Assembly: GCA_013215375.1 (NCBI GenBank)
Contig: JABSRB010000041.1
Span: forward strand, 1 to 49,574
Reading direction: 5' to 3'
DNA length: 49,574 bases
Source: Oceanospirillaceae bacterium
GTDB taxonomy: Bacteria > Pseudomonadota > Gammaproteobacteria > Pseudomonadales > Balneatricaceae
This document shows, one piece after another, positions 26,885 through 35,208 of the stretch; the stretch's first letter is position 1; the number at the start of each line of letters is the position of its first letter. A model generated the notes under the pieces. It ran no database searches. It saw nothing but the letters and a program-made list of their open reading frames with translations, and was not told the DNA's origin. Made by a program: the position numbers and the translations under genes.

Positions 26885-27715
26885 ATGTCACAAGTTAAAA
26901 AAGCCAATGTAGATTTAAGTTCTATCATTAAAAACCAGCAGAACTTAAAGTTTGCCGATGAGCAAATCATGTTGCACACTCAAGATTTAAAAGTGTTCTA
27001 TGGTGAAAAGGAGGCCCTACACGGCGTCACTATGGATATCCCAAGGAACCGAGTGACAGCGTTTATCGGCCCCTCTGGCTGCGGAAAATCTACCTTGCTG
27101 CGCTGCTTCAACCGCATGAATGATCTGGTGGATAGCTGCAGCATCACCGGACAGATTATCTTAGATAATCAAAACATCTACGAGAAAAATGTCGAGGTAG
27201 CAGAGCTGCGCCGCCGTGTCGGCATGGTGTTCCAAAAACCCAACCCCTTTCCCAAAAGCATCTATGAAAACGTCGCTTATGGATTACGTATTCAAGGGGT
27301 TAAAAAGAAGCGACTGATCGATGAGGTCGTCGAGTGGGCACTTAAATCAGCGGCACTGTGGGATGAAGTAAAAGATCGTTTGCACGAGAGCGCTCTGGGC
27401 CTCTCCGGTGGTCAACAGCAACGTTTAGTGATTGCCCGCACTATTGCGGTCAAACCTGAAGTGCTGTTACTGGATGAGCCCGCATCCGCTTTGGACCCTA
27501 TCTCCACACTGAAAATTGAAGAGCTGATTCACGAGCTTAAAAAAGACTTCACCATTATTATTGTGACACACAATATGCAGCAGGCGGCGCGAGTCTCAGA
27601 TTACACCGCCTTTATGTACATGGGTGATTTAATCGAGTTCGGGGTGACGGATACACTGTTCACCAACCCTGAAAAAAAGCAGACCGAAGACTACATCACC
27701 GGCAGATTTGGTTAA
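26885..27715 (+). CDS. pstB: Phosphate ABC transporter ATP-binding protein PstB
   Basis: ATPase that powers phosphate uptake. The 276-residue protein has Walker [10 protein letters not shown], the Q-loop [16 protein letters not shown], the signature LSGGQQQR, Walker [14 protein letters not shown] and the switch His in [11 protein letters not shown]. It has an N-terminal extension of about 30 residues (with [21 protein letters not shown]) before the usual start of the domain, as in many marine relatives. It lies 42 bases after pstA and 13 before phoU. Confidence 0.97.
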   Translation: MSQVKKANVDLSSIIKNQQNLKFADEQIMLHTQDLKVFYGEKEALHGVTMDIPRNRVTAFIGPSGCGKSTLLRCFNRMNDLVDSCSITGQIILDNQNIYEKNVEVAELRRRVGMVFQKPNPFPKSIYENVAYGLRIQGVKKKRLIDEVVEWALKSAALWDEVKDRLHESALGLSGGQQQRLVIARTIAVKPEVLLLDEPASALDPISTLKIEELIHELKKDFTIIIVTHNMQQAARVSDYTAFMYMGDLIEFGVTDTLFTNPEKKQTEDYITGRFG

Positions 27716-27728
27716 TAAGGAGCAAAGA

Positions 27729-28463
27729 ATGACTACTAACGAATCAAATACAGAAGGTTTCACTAGCCATATCTCCAAGCAATTTAACGAAGAGCTAGAG
27801 CATATTCGCACCGAACTGCTGGCGATGGGCGGTATTGTTGAGCGCCAAGTGCATCAATCCGTAGAGGCACTACTCACCGGAGACGTACAATTAGCCGAAG
27901 ATGCCCTGACTATCGATTTGCAGACCAACGCTATGGAGCTAAAAATAGACGAGCGCTGCACTAGTATTATCGCTAGACGCCAGCCCGCCGCCTCTGACTT
28001 ACGATTGATTGTCTCGATCTCAAAAGCGGTGGTTGATTTAGAGCGCATGGGCGATGAGGCCAGCAGAATTTGTCGCCAAACTATTGAGTTAGGTAACCAA
28101 GGAAGCTCACAACACGGCTTCCAAGAAGTGCGTCATATTGCCAATCTAGTGCGATCAATGGTTAAAGAAGTACTGACTGCCTTCGCCCGTGGCGATATTG
28201 AACAGGCCTTTAAAGTGGCTAAAAGCGACCGCGCTGTCGATCAAGAGTACCGCTCTGCGATGCGTACTTTAGTCAGTTTGATGATGGAAGACCCTCGCTC
28301 GATCTCCAGTTGCCTCAACGTTATTTGGGTGCTGCGCTCGCTAGAGCGTATCGGTGATCACTCACGCAATATGGCCGAGCACATCATCTACTTGGTCAGC
28401 GGTCAAAATGTGCGCCATCAAAGCATCACCGATATGAAAGCCACCGTCGACAAGTCTATCTAA
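27729..28463 (+). CDS. phoU: Phosphate transport regulator PhoU
   Basis: Cytoplasmic negative regulator linking Pst to the PhoR/PhoB system. The 244-residue protein is two tandem three-helix PhoU domains with the metal-cluster acidic motifs (LKIDERCTSII ... DLERMGDEASRI and SLERIGDHSRNMAEHII). I chose the ATG at 27729 because AAGGAG lies 7 bases upstream; the frame also extends seven codons further into pstB. A perfect 8-bp stem terminator follows. No phoB or phoR gene is in the window. Confidence 0.96.
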   Translation: MTTNESNTEGFTSHISKQFNEELEHIRTELLAMGGIVERQVHQSVEALLTGDVQLAEDALTIDLQTNAMELKIDERCTSIIARRQPAASDLRLIVSISKAVVDLERMGDEASRICRQTIELGNQGSSQHGFQEVRHIANLVRSMVKEVLTAFARGDIEQAFKVAKSDRAVDQEYRSAMRTLVSLMMEDPRSISSCLNVIWVLRSLERIGDHSRNMAEHIIYLVSGQNVRHQSITDMKATVDKSI

Positions 28464-28472
28464 AACATCACC

Positions 28473-28505
28473 GTTGCGTCACTGCTGGAGACGCAACTTG
28501 TTTTG
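28473..28505 (+). terminator. Terminator of pstCAB-phoU
   Basis: GTTGCGTC at 28473-28480 and GACGCAAC at 28490-28497 form a perfect stem, followed by TTGTTTT. It should separate the pst operon from the GGDEF gene. The rest of 28464-28718 is AT-rich; the only frame there (28529-28762) is not a credible gene. Confidence 0.85.
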
Positions 28506-28718
28506 CCAACTACTTAACCTATCTATGTTTGATATCCTCTCTCCCTTATCATCAAAATATGTCTTTAAAACGTGACGTTACTGACTTTTTAGTCAACTTT
28601 TTAACTATTTCACTGCAGTGCTATGTTGTTTATTTTCAATTAAGTCAAAAAACATCTATGATTGGCGTTTCAGCACGTCTGAATCCATCGTTTTTTAGGT
28701 TTATAAGGAGCACTATTT

Positions 28719-30239
28719 ATGGTCAAGCACATAGTCTATGGCGATTTAAACTGCCCTTATAGCTATGCTCTACATGAAAAGTTAAAGTCCCTTGACCATT
28801 TAGATCAGGTCGAATACCGCTTAGTAGAGCACGCTCCTGACCTAGGTCTTTATGGCAACCGTCCAGAGATTTTGACCGAATTGGCCAGCGATGTATTCGC
28901 CGTGCGCTCCCTCGCTGAAGACGTGCCATTGTCTCTCCCTCCAGAGCGCCCCGATAGCCGCTTCGCAATTTTGTGCATTATCGCGGCGCAAATGGTCGAT
29001 GTGGCGAAAGCCAACGTATTGCGTGAACTTTTTTATACGGCGCTGTGGGTCGATGGCAAAGACATTTCCTGCCCCAGTGTTATTTTTAAATGCATAGAGC
29101 AGGCAGGCTTACCCCTAGAATTAGAAGTCGATGAAGACTCAGAAGAGCAACTCGAGCAATGGCAAGCCCAGTGGGATCGCTCTAAAGTGGGCTCTAGAAT
29201 ACCTGCAATGATTGCACCGGATGATCGCAAACTACTGGGACTGCCTAGCATTGTTGATATCCAAGCCTTTTTCTCAGGTAAGGAGCAAAATTTACAACAC
29301 GACTCTTCAAAATTACAGCGCTCTTCCAGCTTGCGCTCGATCGCTATTCTTTGCACTGGTGATATCGCCAGCATGTGGGCGCCGATTGAATCTATTCGCG
29401 GTGAATACAACCTACTGTTACCCGCCTCCATGGAAGAGTTAAAGCAACTATTCGACTCTGAAGATCACTCCCCAGATTTAGTACTGCTACACGCCGATGA
29501 ACATTGGAACGACTTATTACATGGTTACCAAAGTTTTATCGAACGCATGAAAATTAGCTACACCCCCATCGCCATCATCGGCGCAGAAGACAACGACACT
29601 TTAGAGCTATCAGCCTATTCAGCAGGAGCTGCCGATTACATCACTAAAGGGCGCTCATCGGGCATACTCAAAGCGCGCATCGGCATGATGTTAGAGCTGA
29701 AAAAATCCCGTGATTTCCTAGAGCGTTCAGCGCGCATCGACGGTTTGACCGGCATCAACAACCGCCGTGAATTTGAAAAGCTTCTCGAACAAGAGTGGCG
29801 TCGCAGCTCTCGCACCAACCAATCTTTAGCGCTAATCATGTTAGATGTCGACTTTTTCAAGCCCTTTAACGACAGATACGGCCATTTAGCCGGCGACTCT
29901 GCACTTAGGAAAATATCCGAAGCACTGCAGAGCACCATGAGCAGACCTTACGATGCAGTGTGCCGTTATGGCGGTGAAGAGTTTGCGATTTTGATGCCTG
30001 AAACTAATTCAGCGGGGGCTAAAAAAGTAGCCAACGAGCTGCGCAAAGCCATTATGGCACTAGAGATCCCCCACGATAAATCCTCGGTGGCCAAGATAGT
30101 AACAGTCAGTCAAGGTATCTCCTGTTTTGTACCCAACGATACCAACTCTCCTATGTTATTGATCCAAGTCGCTGATGAGGCTTTATATAAAGGCAAGAAT
30201 AGCACCCGAAATGCAGTGACTTTAGCGGGGGAATCATAA
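28719..30239 (+). CDS. DsbA-fold / pseudo-receiver / GGDEF fusion protein
   Basis: A 506-residue cytoplasmic protein (no signal peptide, no membrane span) in three parts. Residues 1-185 look like a DsbA/HCCA-isomerase thioredoxin fold: NCPYSY has only the first active-site Cys (C12) and Ser at the second (S15), and RIPAMIA carries the cis-proline (P162). Residues 205-320 resemble a response-regulator receiver, but the phospho-acceptor Asp is His (LVLLHAD, H258), although the Lys (DYITKG, K310) is kept. Residues 330-505 are a GGDEF domain with GGEEF at 418-422 and the inhibitory RxxD at 409-412, so cyclase activity is plausible. It follows phoU after a terminator; no Pho box was seen. The ribosome site is AAGGAG. 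Confidence 0.82.
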   Translation: MVKHIVYGDLNCPYSYALHEKLKSLDHLDQVEYRLVEHAPDLGLYGNRPEILTELASDVFAVRSLAEDVPLSLPPERPDSRFAILCIIAAQMVDVAKANVLRELFYTALWVDGKDISCPSVIFKCIEQAGLPLELEVDEDSEEQLEQWQAQWDRSKVGSRIPAMIAPDDRKLLGLPSIVDIQAFFSGKEQNLQHDSSKLQRSSSLRSIAILCTGDIASMWAPIESIRGEYNLLLPASMEELKQLFDSEDHSPDLVLLHADEHWNDLLHGYQSFIERMKISYTPIAIIGAEDNDTLELSAYSAGAADYITKGRSSGILKARIGMMLELKKSRDFLERSARIDGLTGINNRREFEKLLEQEWRRSSRTNQSLALIMLDVDFFKPFNDRYGHLAGDSALRKISEALQSTMSRPYDAVCRYGGEEFAILMPETNSAGAKKVANELRKAIMALEIPHDKSSVAKIVTVSQGISCFVPNDTNSPMLLIQVADEALYKGKNSTRNAVTLAGES

Positions 30240-30280
30240 CTTCCAGCCTTGTTTTAACAATGACATCTAAAGTAATTAAA

Positions 30281-30302
30281 AAAGCGGCTCAATAGCCGCT
30301 TT
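30281..30302. terminator. Bidirectional terminator
   Basis: AAAGCGGCT, a 4-base loop, AGCCGCTTT, with an A-run before and T-run after. It lies between the convergent GGDEF fusion gene and tctA and fits both. Confidence 0.9.
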
Positions 30303-30310
30303 AAATAGCT

Positions 30311-31819
30311 TTAACTAGCAGACTTAAAAATTCTACCTTTAGCTTGTTTCCACAAAGTGGTTTTTGAGACAACAATCAACATAATCGAAATAAATAGCAC
30401 TAGTGACAGTGGGCTCATCAGCAAATTGATAAAGAAATCAGGCACGCTCTCACGCTCCAAAATAATCGATCTACGCCAGCTCTCATCCATCAAACGGCTC
30501 AAGATAACACCTAAGATCACAGGCCCCACGGGATAATCATATTGCTTCATGAAGTAACCGATCACACCAAAGCCTAACATCCACCACACATCGGCGATCG
30601 AGTTATTAATCGCATAAGCACCCACAACTGATAATAGTAAAATGAGCGGGAGCAATACGCCTTTCGGGCACTCCACGATTTTAGCGAATAGTTTGATACC
30701 CGTGAGACCAAAGATCAGTACAAAGATATTCGCCAGCGTTAAGTTACCTACCGTAAACCAAAACATCTGAGGGTTTTCAGTCAGCATCAATGGCCCGGGA
30801 TTTAAGCCATGTATAAACAGCGCGCCAAGAAATACCGCCGTTACCGCATCGCCTGGAATACCTAGGGTCAGCATTGGAATAAAAGCACCGCCAACAGCCG
30901 CATTGTTAGCCGCTTCCGGTGCGATCAAACCCTCTTTGGCACCTTCACCAAAAGGTACTTCTGGATTTTTAGTGACACGTTTAGCGTGGTCATAGGCCAT
31001 CAGTGCGGCAATGTCACCGCCAGTACCTGGCAATGCGCCGACCACTACACCAATAGTCGAGGTCTGTAAGCTCAGTGGTAAATATTTTTTAACATCGCTC
31101 CAGCGCGGGATAATACGATCGATTTTTTGCTTAATAGCAGTCTTATCCATAAAGTGCAATTGGGTCAGCGCTTCAGAGACTCCAAATAAACCGATCATCA
31201 CCGCGATAGGACTAATACCGTTCCACAGCTCTACCACGCCAAAAGTAAAACGCTCTTCTGCGGTTAACGGGTCGAGGCCAACGGTGCCAATTAACACCCC
31301 AAAAGAACCGGCAAAGACCCCCTTTAATAAATTATTACCTGAGAGTGACCCCACCAGCATGATACCGAGAACCCCCAACATTAAATAATCTCTGGGCTGG
31401 AACAGCAGCGCAAAATCACTGACCACCGGAGCAGCTATTGCCAATACCACAATACCGACAAAACCACCGATCACTGACATTACAGTCGACAGGCCAATCG
31501 CCTCGCCTGCCTCGCCTTTAAGCGCCATCGGATAGCCATCTAGCGCCGTCGCTATGGCAGAAGGTGCACCGGGAATATTAAGCAAGATCGCAGTTCGCGA
31601 ACCACCGTAAACACCCCCCATAAAAATCCCCGTCATCAGGCAGAGTGCGTTGTTTACATCCCATGAAAAAGTAAAAGAGATCAGTATAGAGACCGCCATC
31701 GTTACCGACAAACCCGGTATCGCGCCGATATAAACCCCTAAAAAAGTACCCAGCGCCGTCAGGCCTAACAGCTGTGGTGACATCCAAGAAGTAGAGAAAA
31801 AGCTTAGTGCTTCCATCAT
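30311..31819 (-). CDS. tctA: Tripartite tricarboxylate transporter large permease, TctA family
   Basis: Large membrane subunit of a TTT secondary transporter for organic acids. The 502-residue protein has about twelve hydrophobic segments and the family motif GxYxGAIPGLxVTMAVS near residue 27-43, GGSRTAILLNIPGAPSAIATALDGYPMA (about 75-100) and the second-half repeat GALPGTGGDIAALMAYDHAKR. It starts 5 bases after tctB and ends at a terminator. TTT systems need a soluble binding protein, here the tctC product upstream. The substrate is not known; the neighbouring quinate and protocatechuate genes suggest a hydroxylated ring or carboxylic acid. Confidence 0.93.
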   Translation of the reverse strand: MMEALSFFSTSWMSPQLLGLTALGTFLGVYIGAIPGLSVTMAVSILISFTFSWDVNNALCLMTGIFMGGVYGGSRTAILLNIPGAPSAIATALDGYPMALKGEAGEAIGLSTVMSVIGGFVGIVVLAIAAPVVSDFALLFQPRDYLMLGVLGIMLVGSLSGNNLLKGVFAGSFGVLIGTVGLDPLTAEERFTFGVVELWNGISPIAVMIGLFGVSEALTQLHFMDKTAIKQKIDRIIPRWSDVKKYLPLSLQTSTIGVVVGALPGTGGDIAALMAYDHAKRVTKNPEVPFGEGAKEGLIAPEAANNAAVGGAFIPMLTLGIPGDAVTAVFLGALFIHGLNPGPLMLTENPQMFWFTVGNLTLANIFVLIFGLTGIKLFAKIVECPKGVLLPLILLLSVVGAYAINNSIADVWWMLGFGVIGYFMKQYDYPVGPVILGVILSRLMDESWRRSIILERESVPDFFINLLMSPLSLVLFISIMLIVVSKTTLWKQAKGRIFKSAS

Positions 31820-31824
31820 AATAT

Positions 31825-32343
31825 TTATGCTCCAGAGCTAAACTGTGAACCGATCCAAGCCATTATGTCGCGCTCAGGGATAAGCCCTTCTGGCAAAATA
31901 ACGCTGAATACTAATCGGAAAATAATGTAAATCACGCTCAGCGCTAGCAATGACAGTAAGAAGGAGCGAATAAAACCCTTTTTATGTAAGAACTGAATAC
32001 TGACCAGCAAGAATATAAAGGCTGAAATAATAAAACCTAAGGTTTCAAGCACAATCCCAAAGAGGAAAATAATCGCGATCATAATTGCCACTATTGGCGG
32101 TAATACCACGCGAAAGAAACTGCGGGCAGTATCTATTGAGGTTGGCCGCGCTAGGTCTTTTAGCAAATTAATGCAGGCAGCTAGCACCATCAGAGCAGCG
32201 GCGGCCATCGGCACTGAGCCTGGGGAGCTTAATTCACTAAAACCTGAAATTTCATAAGCTTGCCAAAACAAGAACACACTAAAAGCCAATACAATAAAAC
32301 CGAAGAACAACTCTCCGACTTTTCTAGGCAAGGGGGCAGACAT
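31825..32343 (-). CDS. tctB: Tripartite tricarboxylate transporter small permease, TctB family
   Basis: Small membrane subunit of the TTT transporter. The 172-residue protein has four hydrophobic helices with the short conserved segment SPGSVPMAAAALMVLAA between helices 1 and 2 that marks the family. It lies between tctC and tctA. The 193-base gap after tctC is longer than usual for a three-gene operon and contains a hairpin, which may lower expression of the two permease genes relative to the binding protein. Confidence 0.88.
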   Translation of the reverse strand: MSAPLPRKVGELFFGFIVLAFSVFLFWQAYEISGFSELSSPGSVPMAAAALMVLAACINLLKDLARPTSIDTARSFFRVVLPPIVAIMIAIIFLFGIVLETLGFIISAFIFLLVSIQFLHKKGFIRSFLLSLLALSVIYIIFRLVFSVILPEGLIPERDIMAWIGSQFSSGA

Positions 32344-32490
32344 AAAATTTTTATCCCTTATAAATATGATTCCACAAATGTCTAAAACAGAACATTCAGA
32401 CGTATCTTACTCTTTATTCTGGATGATGTTAGTTCCACTCAAGCACAGTCGCAGCTAACCAACAAAAGTAAAATGTGGAGGATATACAAG

Positions 32491-32520
32491 GCACAAAGGT
32501 CAATAAAATGACCTCTGTGC
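32491..32520 (-). terminator. Stem-loop in the tctC-tctB gap
   Basis: GCACA-A-AGGTCA at 32491-32502 pairs with TGACCT-C-TGTGC at 32509-32520 around a short AT loop, 17 bases past the tctC stop. There is no T-run on the minus strand, so it more likely blocks 3' decay or partly attenuates than ends transcription. Confidence 0.65.
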
Positions 32521-32536
32521 AGAGAGTATGTGACTA

Positions 32537-33529
32537 CTATGGACGAGGGATGTTGAACTCTTCTGGAGAATGCTTAGAGAAACCAGCGTCATGGACAATC
32601 CATGAAGAGACAGAACGGTAGCTCTCTAGGAACTTAACCGCTTCAGCGCCACCGATACCCATGATAGAGAAGCCACGTTTGTCCATTAAAGCAACAAACT
32701 CAGGATTGTGAGATGCTTTAGAGTAAGCACTTGCTAGCTTATCGACAATGGCTTGATCAGTATCTTTCTTAACAAACACACCGAAGAAAGGGCCCCATGG
32801 TAGATAGGTAGACAATCCAGGGAAAGTCTCTGTGATCGGCGCTGTGTTTGGTAGTAATTTGTTGACTTTATTGTCCACCAAACCAATCACTTTCATCCGG
32901 CCCGCTTTAATGTGCTCAATAGATGCACCTAATACAGCAGGCATTATATCAACGGTTCCCGCCTGTAGTGCAGTCAGTGCTGGACCGTCACCATTGTAAG
33001 GGACTTTGATTAAATCGAGTTTAATCTGTGAATCAAGCATCGCCAAAACGATTGAAGACAAGCCTCCTTTACCGGTTGAACCGGTTTTTACTTTACCCGG
33101 GTTCGCTTTAGCGTAATCAGTGAACTCTTTCATGTTGTTGTAAGGCGCATCGTTATTCGCTACAAATATTGGCACACCGCGCGCAAGGATGTTAATTGGC
33201 GTAAAATCACTGTAATCAATTTTCGCAAGGCCAAGCGTTTTATACATTTGTGGATTTTCAGCACCCATTAACAACGTATAGCCGTCTGCTTTTTTTGCGT
33301 ATACATACTTAGTCGCGATAGCACCAACACCACCAGTACGGTTAGTCATGATAATATCAACGCCCAGCTCTTTTTCAGCATGTGGCGTGACAGAGCGCAT
33401 CACAGTATCAGTAGAACCGCCGGCTCCCCACTGGATCACACCTTGAATATCTTTTTGAGGAAAATCAGCAAATGCCGGAGTGGCAACGATTGATAGTGCG
33501 ACCAACGCACCTAGAATACTTTTTTTCAT
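32537..33529 (-). CDS. tctC: Tripartite tricarboxylate transporter substrate-binding protein, TctC family
   Basis: Periplasmic binding protein of the TTT transporter. A signal peptide ends at AFA (about residue 21). The Bug/TctC fold is shown by IQGVIQWGAGGSTDTVMRSV near the start, NRTGGVGAIATKYVY, the KTGSTGKGGLSSIV loop and PYNGDGPALTALQAGTVDI. At 330 residues it is normal length. It is the first gene of the operon, divergent from a GntR regulator across 193 bases that include an inverted repeat. The Bug family binds many carboxylates; the ligand here is unknown. Confidence 0.93.
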   Translation of the reverse strand: MKKSILGALVALSIVATPAFADFPQKDIQGVIQWGAGGSTDTVMRSVTPHAEKELGVDIIMTNRTGGVGAIATKYVYAKKADGYTLLMGAENPQMYKTLGLAKIDYSDFTPINILARGVPIFVANNDAPYNNMKEFTDYAKANPGKVKTGSTGKGGLSSIVLAMLDSQIKLDLIKVPYNGDGPALTALQAGTVDIMPAVLGASIEHIKAGRMKVIGLVDNKVNKLLPNTAPITETFPGLSTYLPWGPFFGVFVKKDTDQAIVDKLASAYSKASHNPEFVALMDKRGFSIMGIGGAEAVKFLESYRSVSSWIVHDAGFSKHSPEEFNIPRP

Positions 33530-33565
33530 AACGACACCTTTTATATTAATTGGTATTATTTTTAT

Positions 33566-33591
33566 ATACTACTTAATCGACTAGGTAGTAT
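33566..33591. promoter_or_regulatory. Inverted repeat ATACTAC-N12-GTAGTAT in tctC-gntR gap
   Basis: ATACTAC at 33566-33572 and GTAGTAT at 33585-33591 lie 36 bases before tctC. The same heptamers with the same 12-base spacing, but swapped, occur between the quinate operon and the AEC gene at 38815-38848. A likely operator, possibly of the GntR protein encoded next door. A further palindrome, AGTATATACT, lies at 33703-33712 just before the regulator start. Confidence 0.5.
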
Positions 33592-33722
33592 TAACATTAT
33601 TACATTCTATTTATTTAAAATCATATTAGTTTTATGCTTTCCATCATTGGTTTATCATATATTGTCATTCTTAAATAATCAGGTAAGCTAAGCCACTTTT
33701 ACAGTATATACTCGGAGGGGAA

Positions 33723-34394
33723 ATGCAGGAACATGATAGCAGCTCAGCTTATCTAAGATTAAGAACAGACATTTTAGATGGCAGCATTGAACCATCAAGT
33801 AAATTATCGATCAGCCAATTAACGGGTGTCTACAAATCCAGCGCTGCTCCCGTAAGAGAGGCGCTGTCACGACTATCCGCTGAGGGGTTGGTAATACGTA
33901 AGGGACAGCGCGGTTACTGGGCAGCTCCGATCTCTTTAGATGAGTTTAAAGAAGTTTCTAGGTTGCGTTTGATGCTGGAGGTTGACGCCTTCAAACAATC
34001 CATCGAAAAAGGTGATCTTGAGTGGGAAGCGCAAATTGCGGGTGCCCGTCACCGAGAAGTCACCATTCGCAAGCAGGCGTTTGAGGGTGCTATGCAAGGC
34101 GATATAGTCACCACTTTAATCAAAGAAAACAGGCGCTTTCACTTGGCTTTGATCAGTGCTTGCCCTTCTTTTTGGCAATTGCGTTTTATTTCAACACTTT
34201 ATGATCAATCAGAGCGCTTTCGCCGACTATCACTATTAAATACTCATCAAAACCCACAGGAACCAAGAGTCGACGATCATCAGCTCATCATGGACGCTGC
34301 CTTTGCGCGCGATACCAGCGGAGCTTGTGAGTTACTTTATCAGCACATTGAGCGCTCGACATCCCAAGTTATTGAGAATCTGTTTGACCAATAA
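33723..34394 (+). CDS. GntR-family regulator (FCD type)
   Basis: A 223-residue transcription factor. The N-terminal winged helix is clear (YLRLRTDILDGSIEPSSKLSIS ... SAAPVREALSRLSAEGLV, about residues 10-60), and the C-terminal part is all-helical like FadR/FCD ligand-binding domains (with RHREVTIRKQAFEGAM, NRRFHLALISACPSFW). GGAGGGG lies 4 bases before the ATG. It is divergent from tctCBA, the usual position for its regulator, and its 3' end overlaps the convergent sugar-isomerase-like gene by 26 bases. The ligand could be a quinate or protocatechuate intermediate; this is inference. Confidence 0.9.
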   Translation: MQEHDSSSAYLRLRTDILDGSIEPSSKLSISQLTGVYKSSAAPVREALSRLSAEGLVIRKGQRGYWAAPISLDEFKEVSRLRLMLEVDAFKQSIEKGDLEWEAQIAGARHREVTIRKQAFEGAMQGDIVTTLIKENRRFHLALISACPSFWQLRFISTLYDQSERFRRLSLLNTHQNPQEPRVDDHQLIMDAAFARDTSGACELLYQHIERSTSQVIENLFDQ

Positions 34395-35208
34395 GCTTCT
34401 GTAGATAGTGCAAACTATCGATCACTGCCGAGTGAATCATCGTTCCAGAAAAAGTCGGATAGGAAAATACGTCTGCATTTAGAGAGTAGAAACCTGCGTA
34501 GCCACGTTTTTCTAGAATAGTAATTATTCTTTCAACGTAGGGCGCAAAAGAGCCTGCAGTAGGCAGCCGTGTGGAAATATTTTCAGTAAGCTCTCCGCTG
34601 CCTCCTTCAACAGCCGATAATTGCACTAGACCAATTAATTCAATAGGCACCGCTTGCAGCATTTTTTCGACGCTGGCAGCGCTGCTGTTTTGTAATGATA
34701 TGTTGTCTATCACCAAACACAAATTTGCATGATCAGTTTTATTGAGTAAGCTTATTACCTGGGCATAATTACTAAGGCTCTTTGAGCTTGGCAAGGGTTT
34801 TAGCCCTATGCGCACCCCCCTAACAGTTCCCAGCATTGCCAGAGCTTTTAATGGCTCTACCATCGCCTCGAGGCCTGTTTTACTATTATTTTTAAGCGCC
34901 GGTGTTACCAGTAATAAATCTGCATTTATCTCAGCCATTAAACGTAAATTTGACTTGGCCAAATTCATTTTATATTCCATCAAATGTGACGGATGGCCCA
35001 AAAAATCTCGCAGCTCATGAAAGGCAGCCACCTTTAATTCGCTCGCCCTCAACAGACAGGCATTGCTCTGTAAGGTTTGGTCGGTCGAGGTCAAGTCGGT
35101 ATTGCCTATCTCTATCGCCGAAAATTCAAGCGCTGCCGCCTGTTTGAGCTTAGCTTCCAGATTTCCAGGCAAGAATGCGACGTTCAAAATTATCCGCTGC
35201 CGAGTCAT
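34369..35208 (-). CDS. Degenerate QuiC-like TIM-barrel protein (split N-half)
   Basis: A 279-residue sugar-phosphate-isomerase-like TIM barrel that lines up end to end with the N-terminal domain of the QuiC dehydratase two genes upstream. Two of the four catalytic metal ligands of that enzyme are lost: the first Glu is Lys137 (GLKPL for GYEAL) and the last Glu is Asn244 (YSLNADVF for LSHEIFND). The Asp (D168, VIDN) and Gln (Q196, LVQLSA) remain, and the His after the Asp is Ser. Normal 3-dehydroshikimate dehydration is therefore unlikely. Its start overlaps the previous gene's stop by 4 bases, so the pair is translationally coupled. Role unknown: pseudoenzyme, partner of QuiC, or altered activity. 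Confidence 0.8.
   Translation of the reverse strand: MTRQRIILNVAFLPGNLEAKLKQAAALEFSAIEIGNTDLTSTDQTLQSNACLLRASELKVAAFHELRDFLGHPSHLMEYKMNLAKSNLRLMAEINADLLLVTPALKNNSKTGLEAMVEPLKALAMLGTVRGVRIGLKPLPSSKSLSNYAQVISLLNKTDHANLCLVIDNISLQNSSAASVEKMLQAVPIELIGLVQLSAVEGGSGELTENISTRLPTAGSFAPYVERIITILEKRGYAGFYSLNADVFSYPTFSGTMIHSAVIDSLHYLQKLIGQTDSQ

Noticed and set aside
28529-28762. 77-residue frame between phoU and the GGDEF fusion gene
   Set aside because: No ribosome site, composition unlike real proteins here, and its end overlaps the well-supported fusion gene in another frame.
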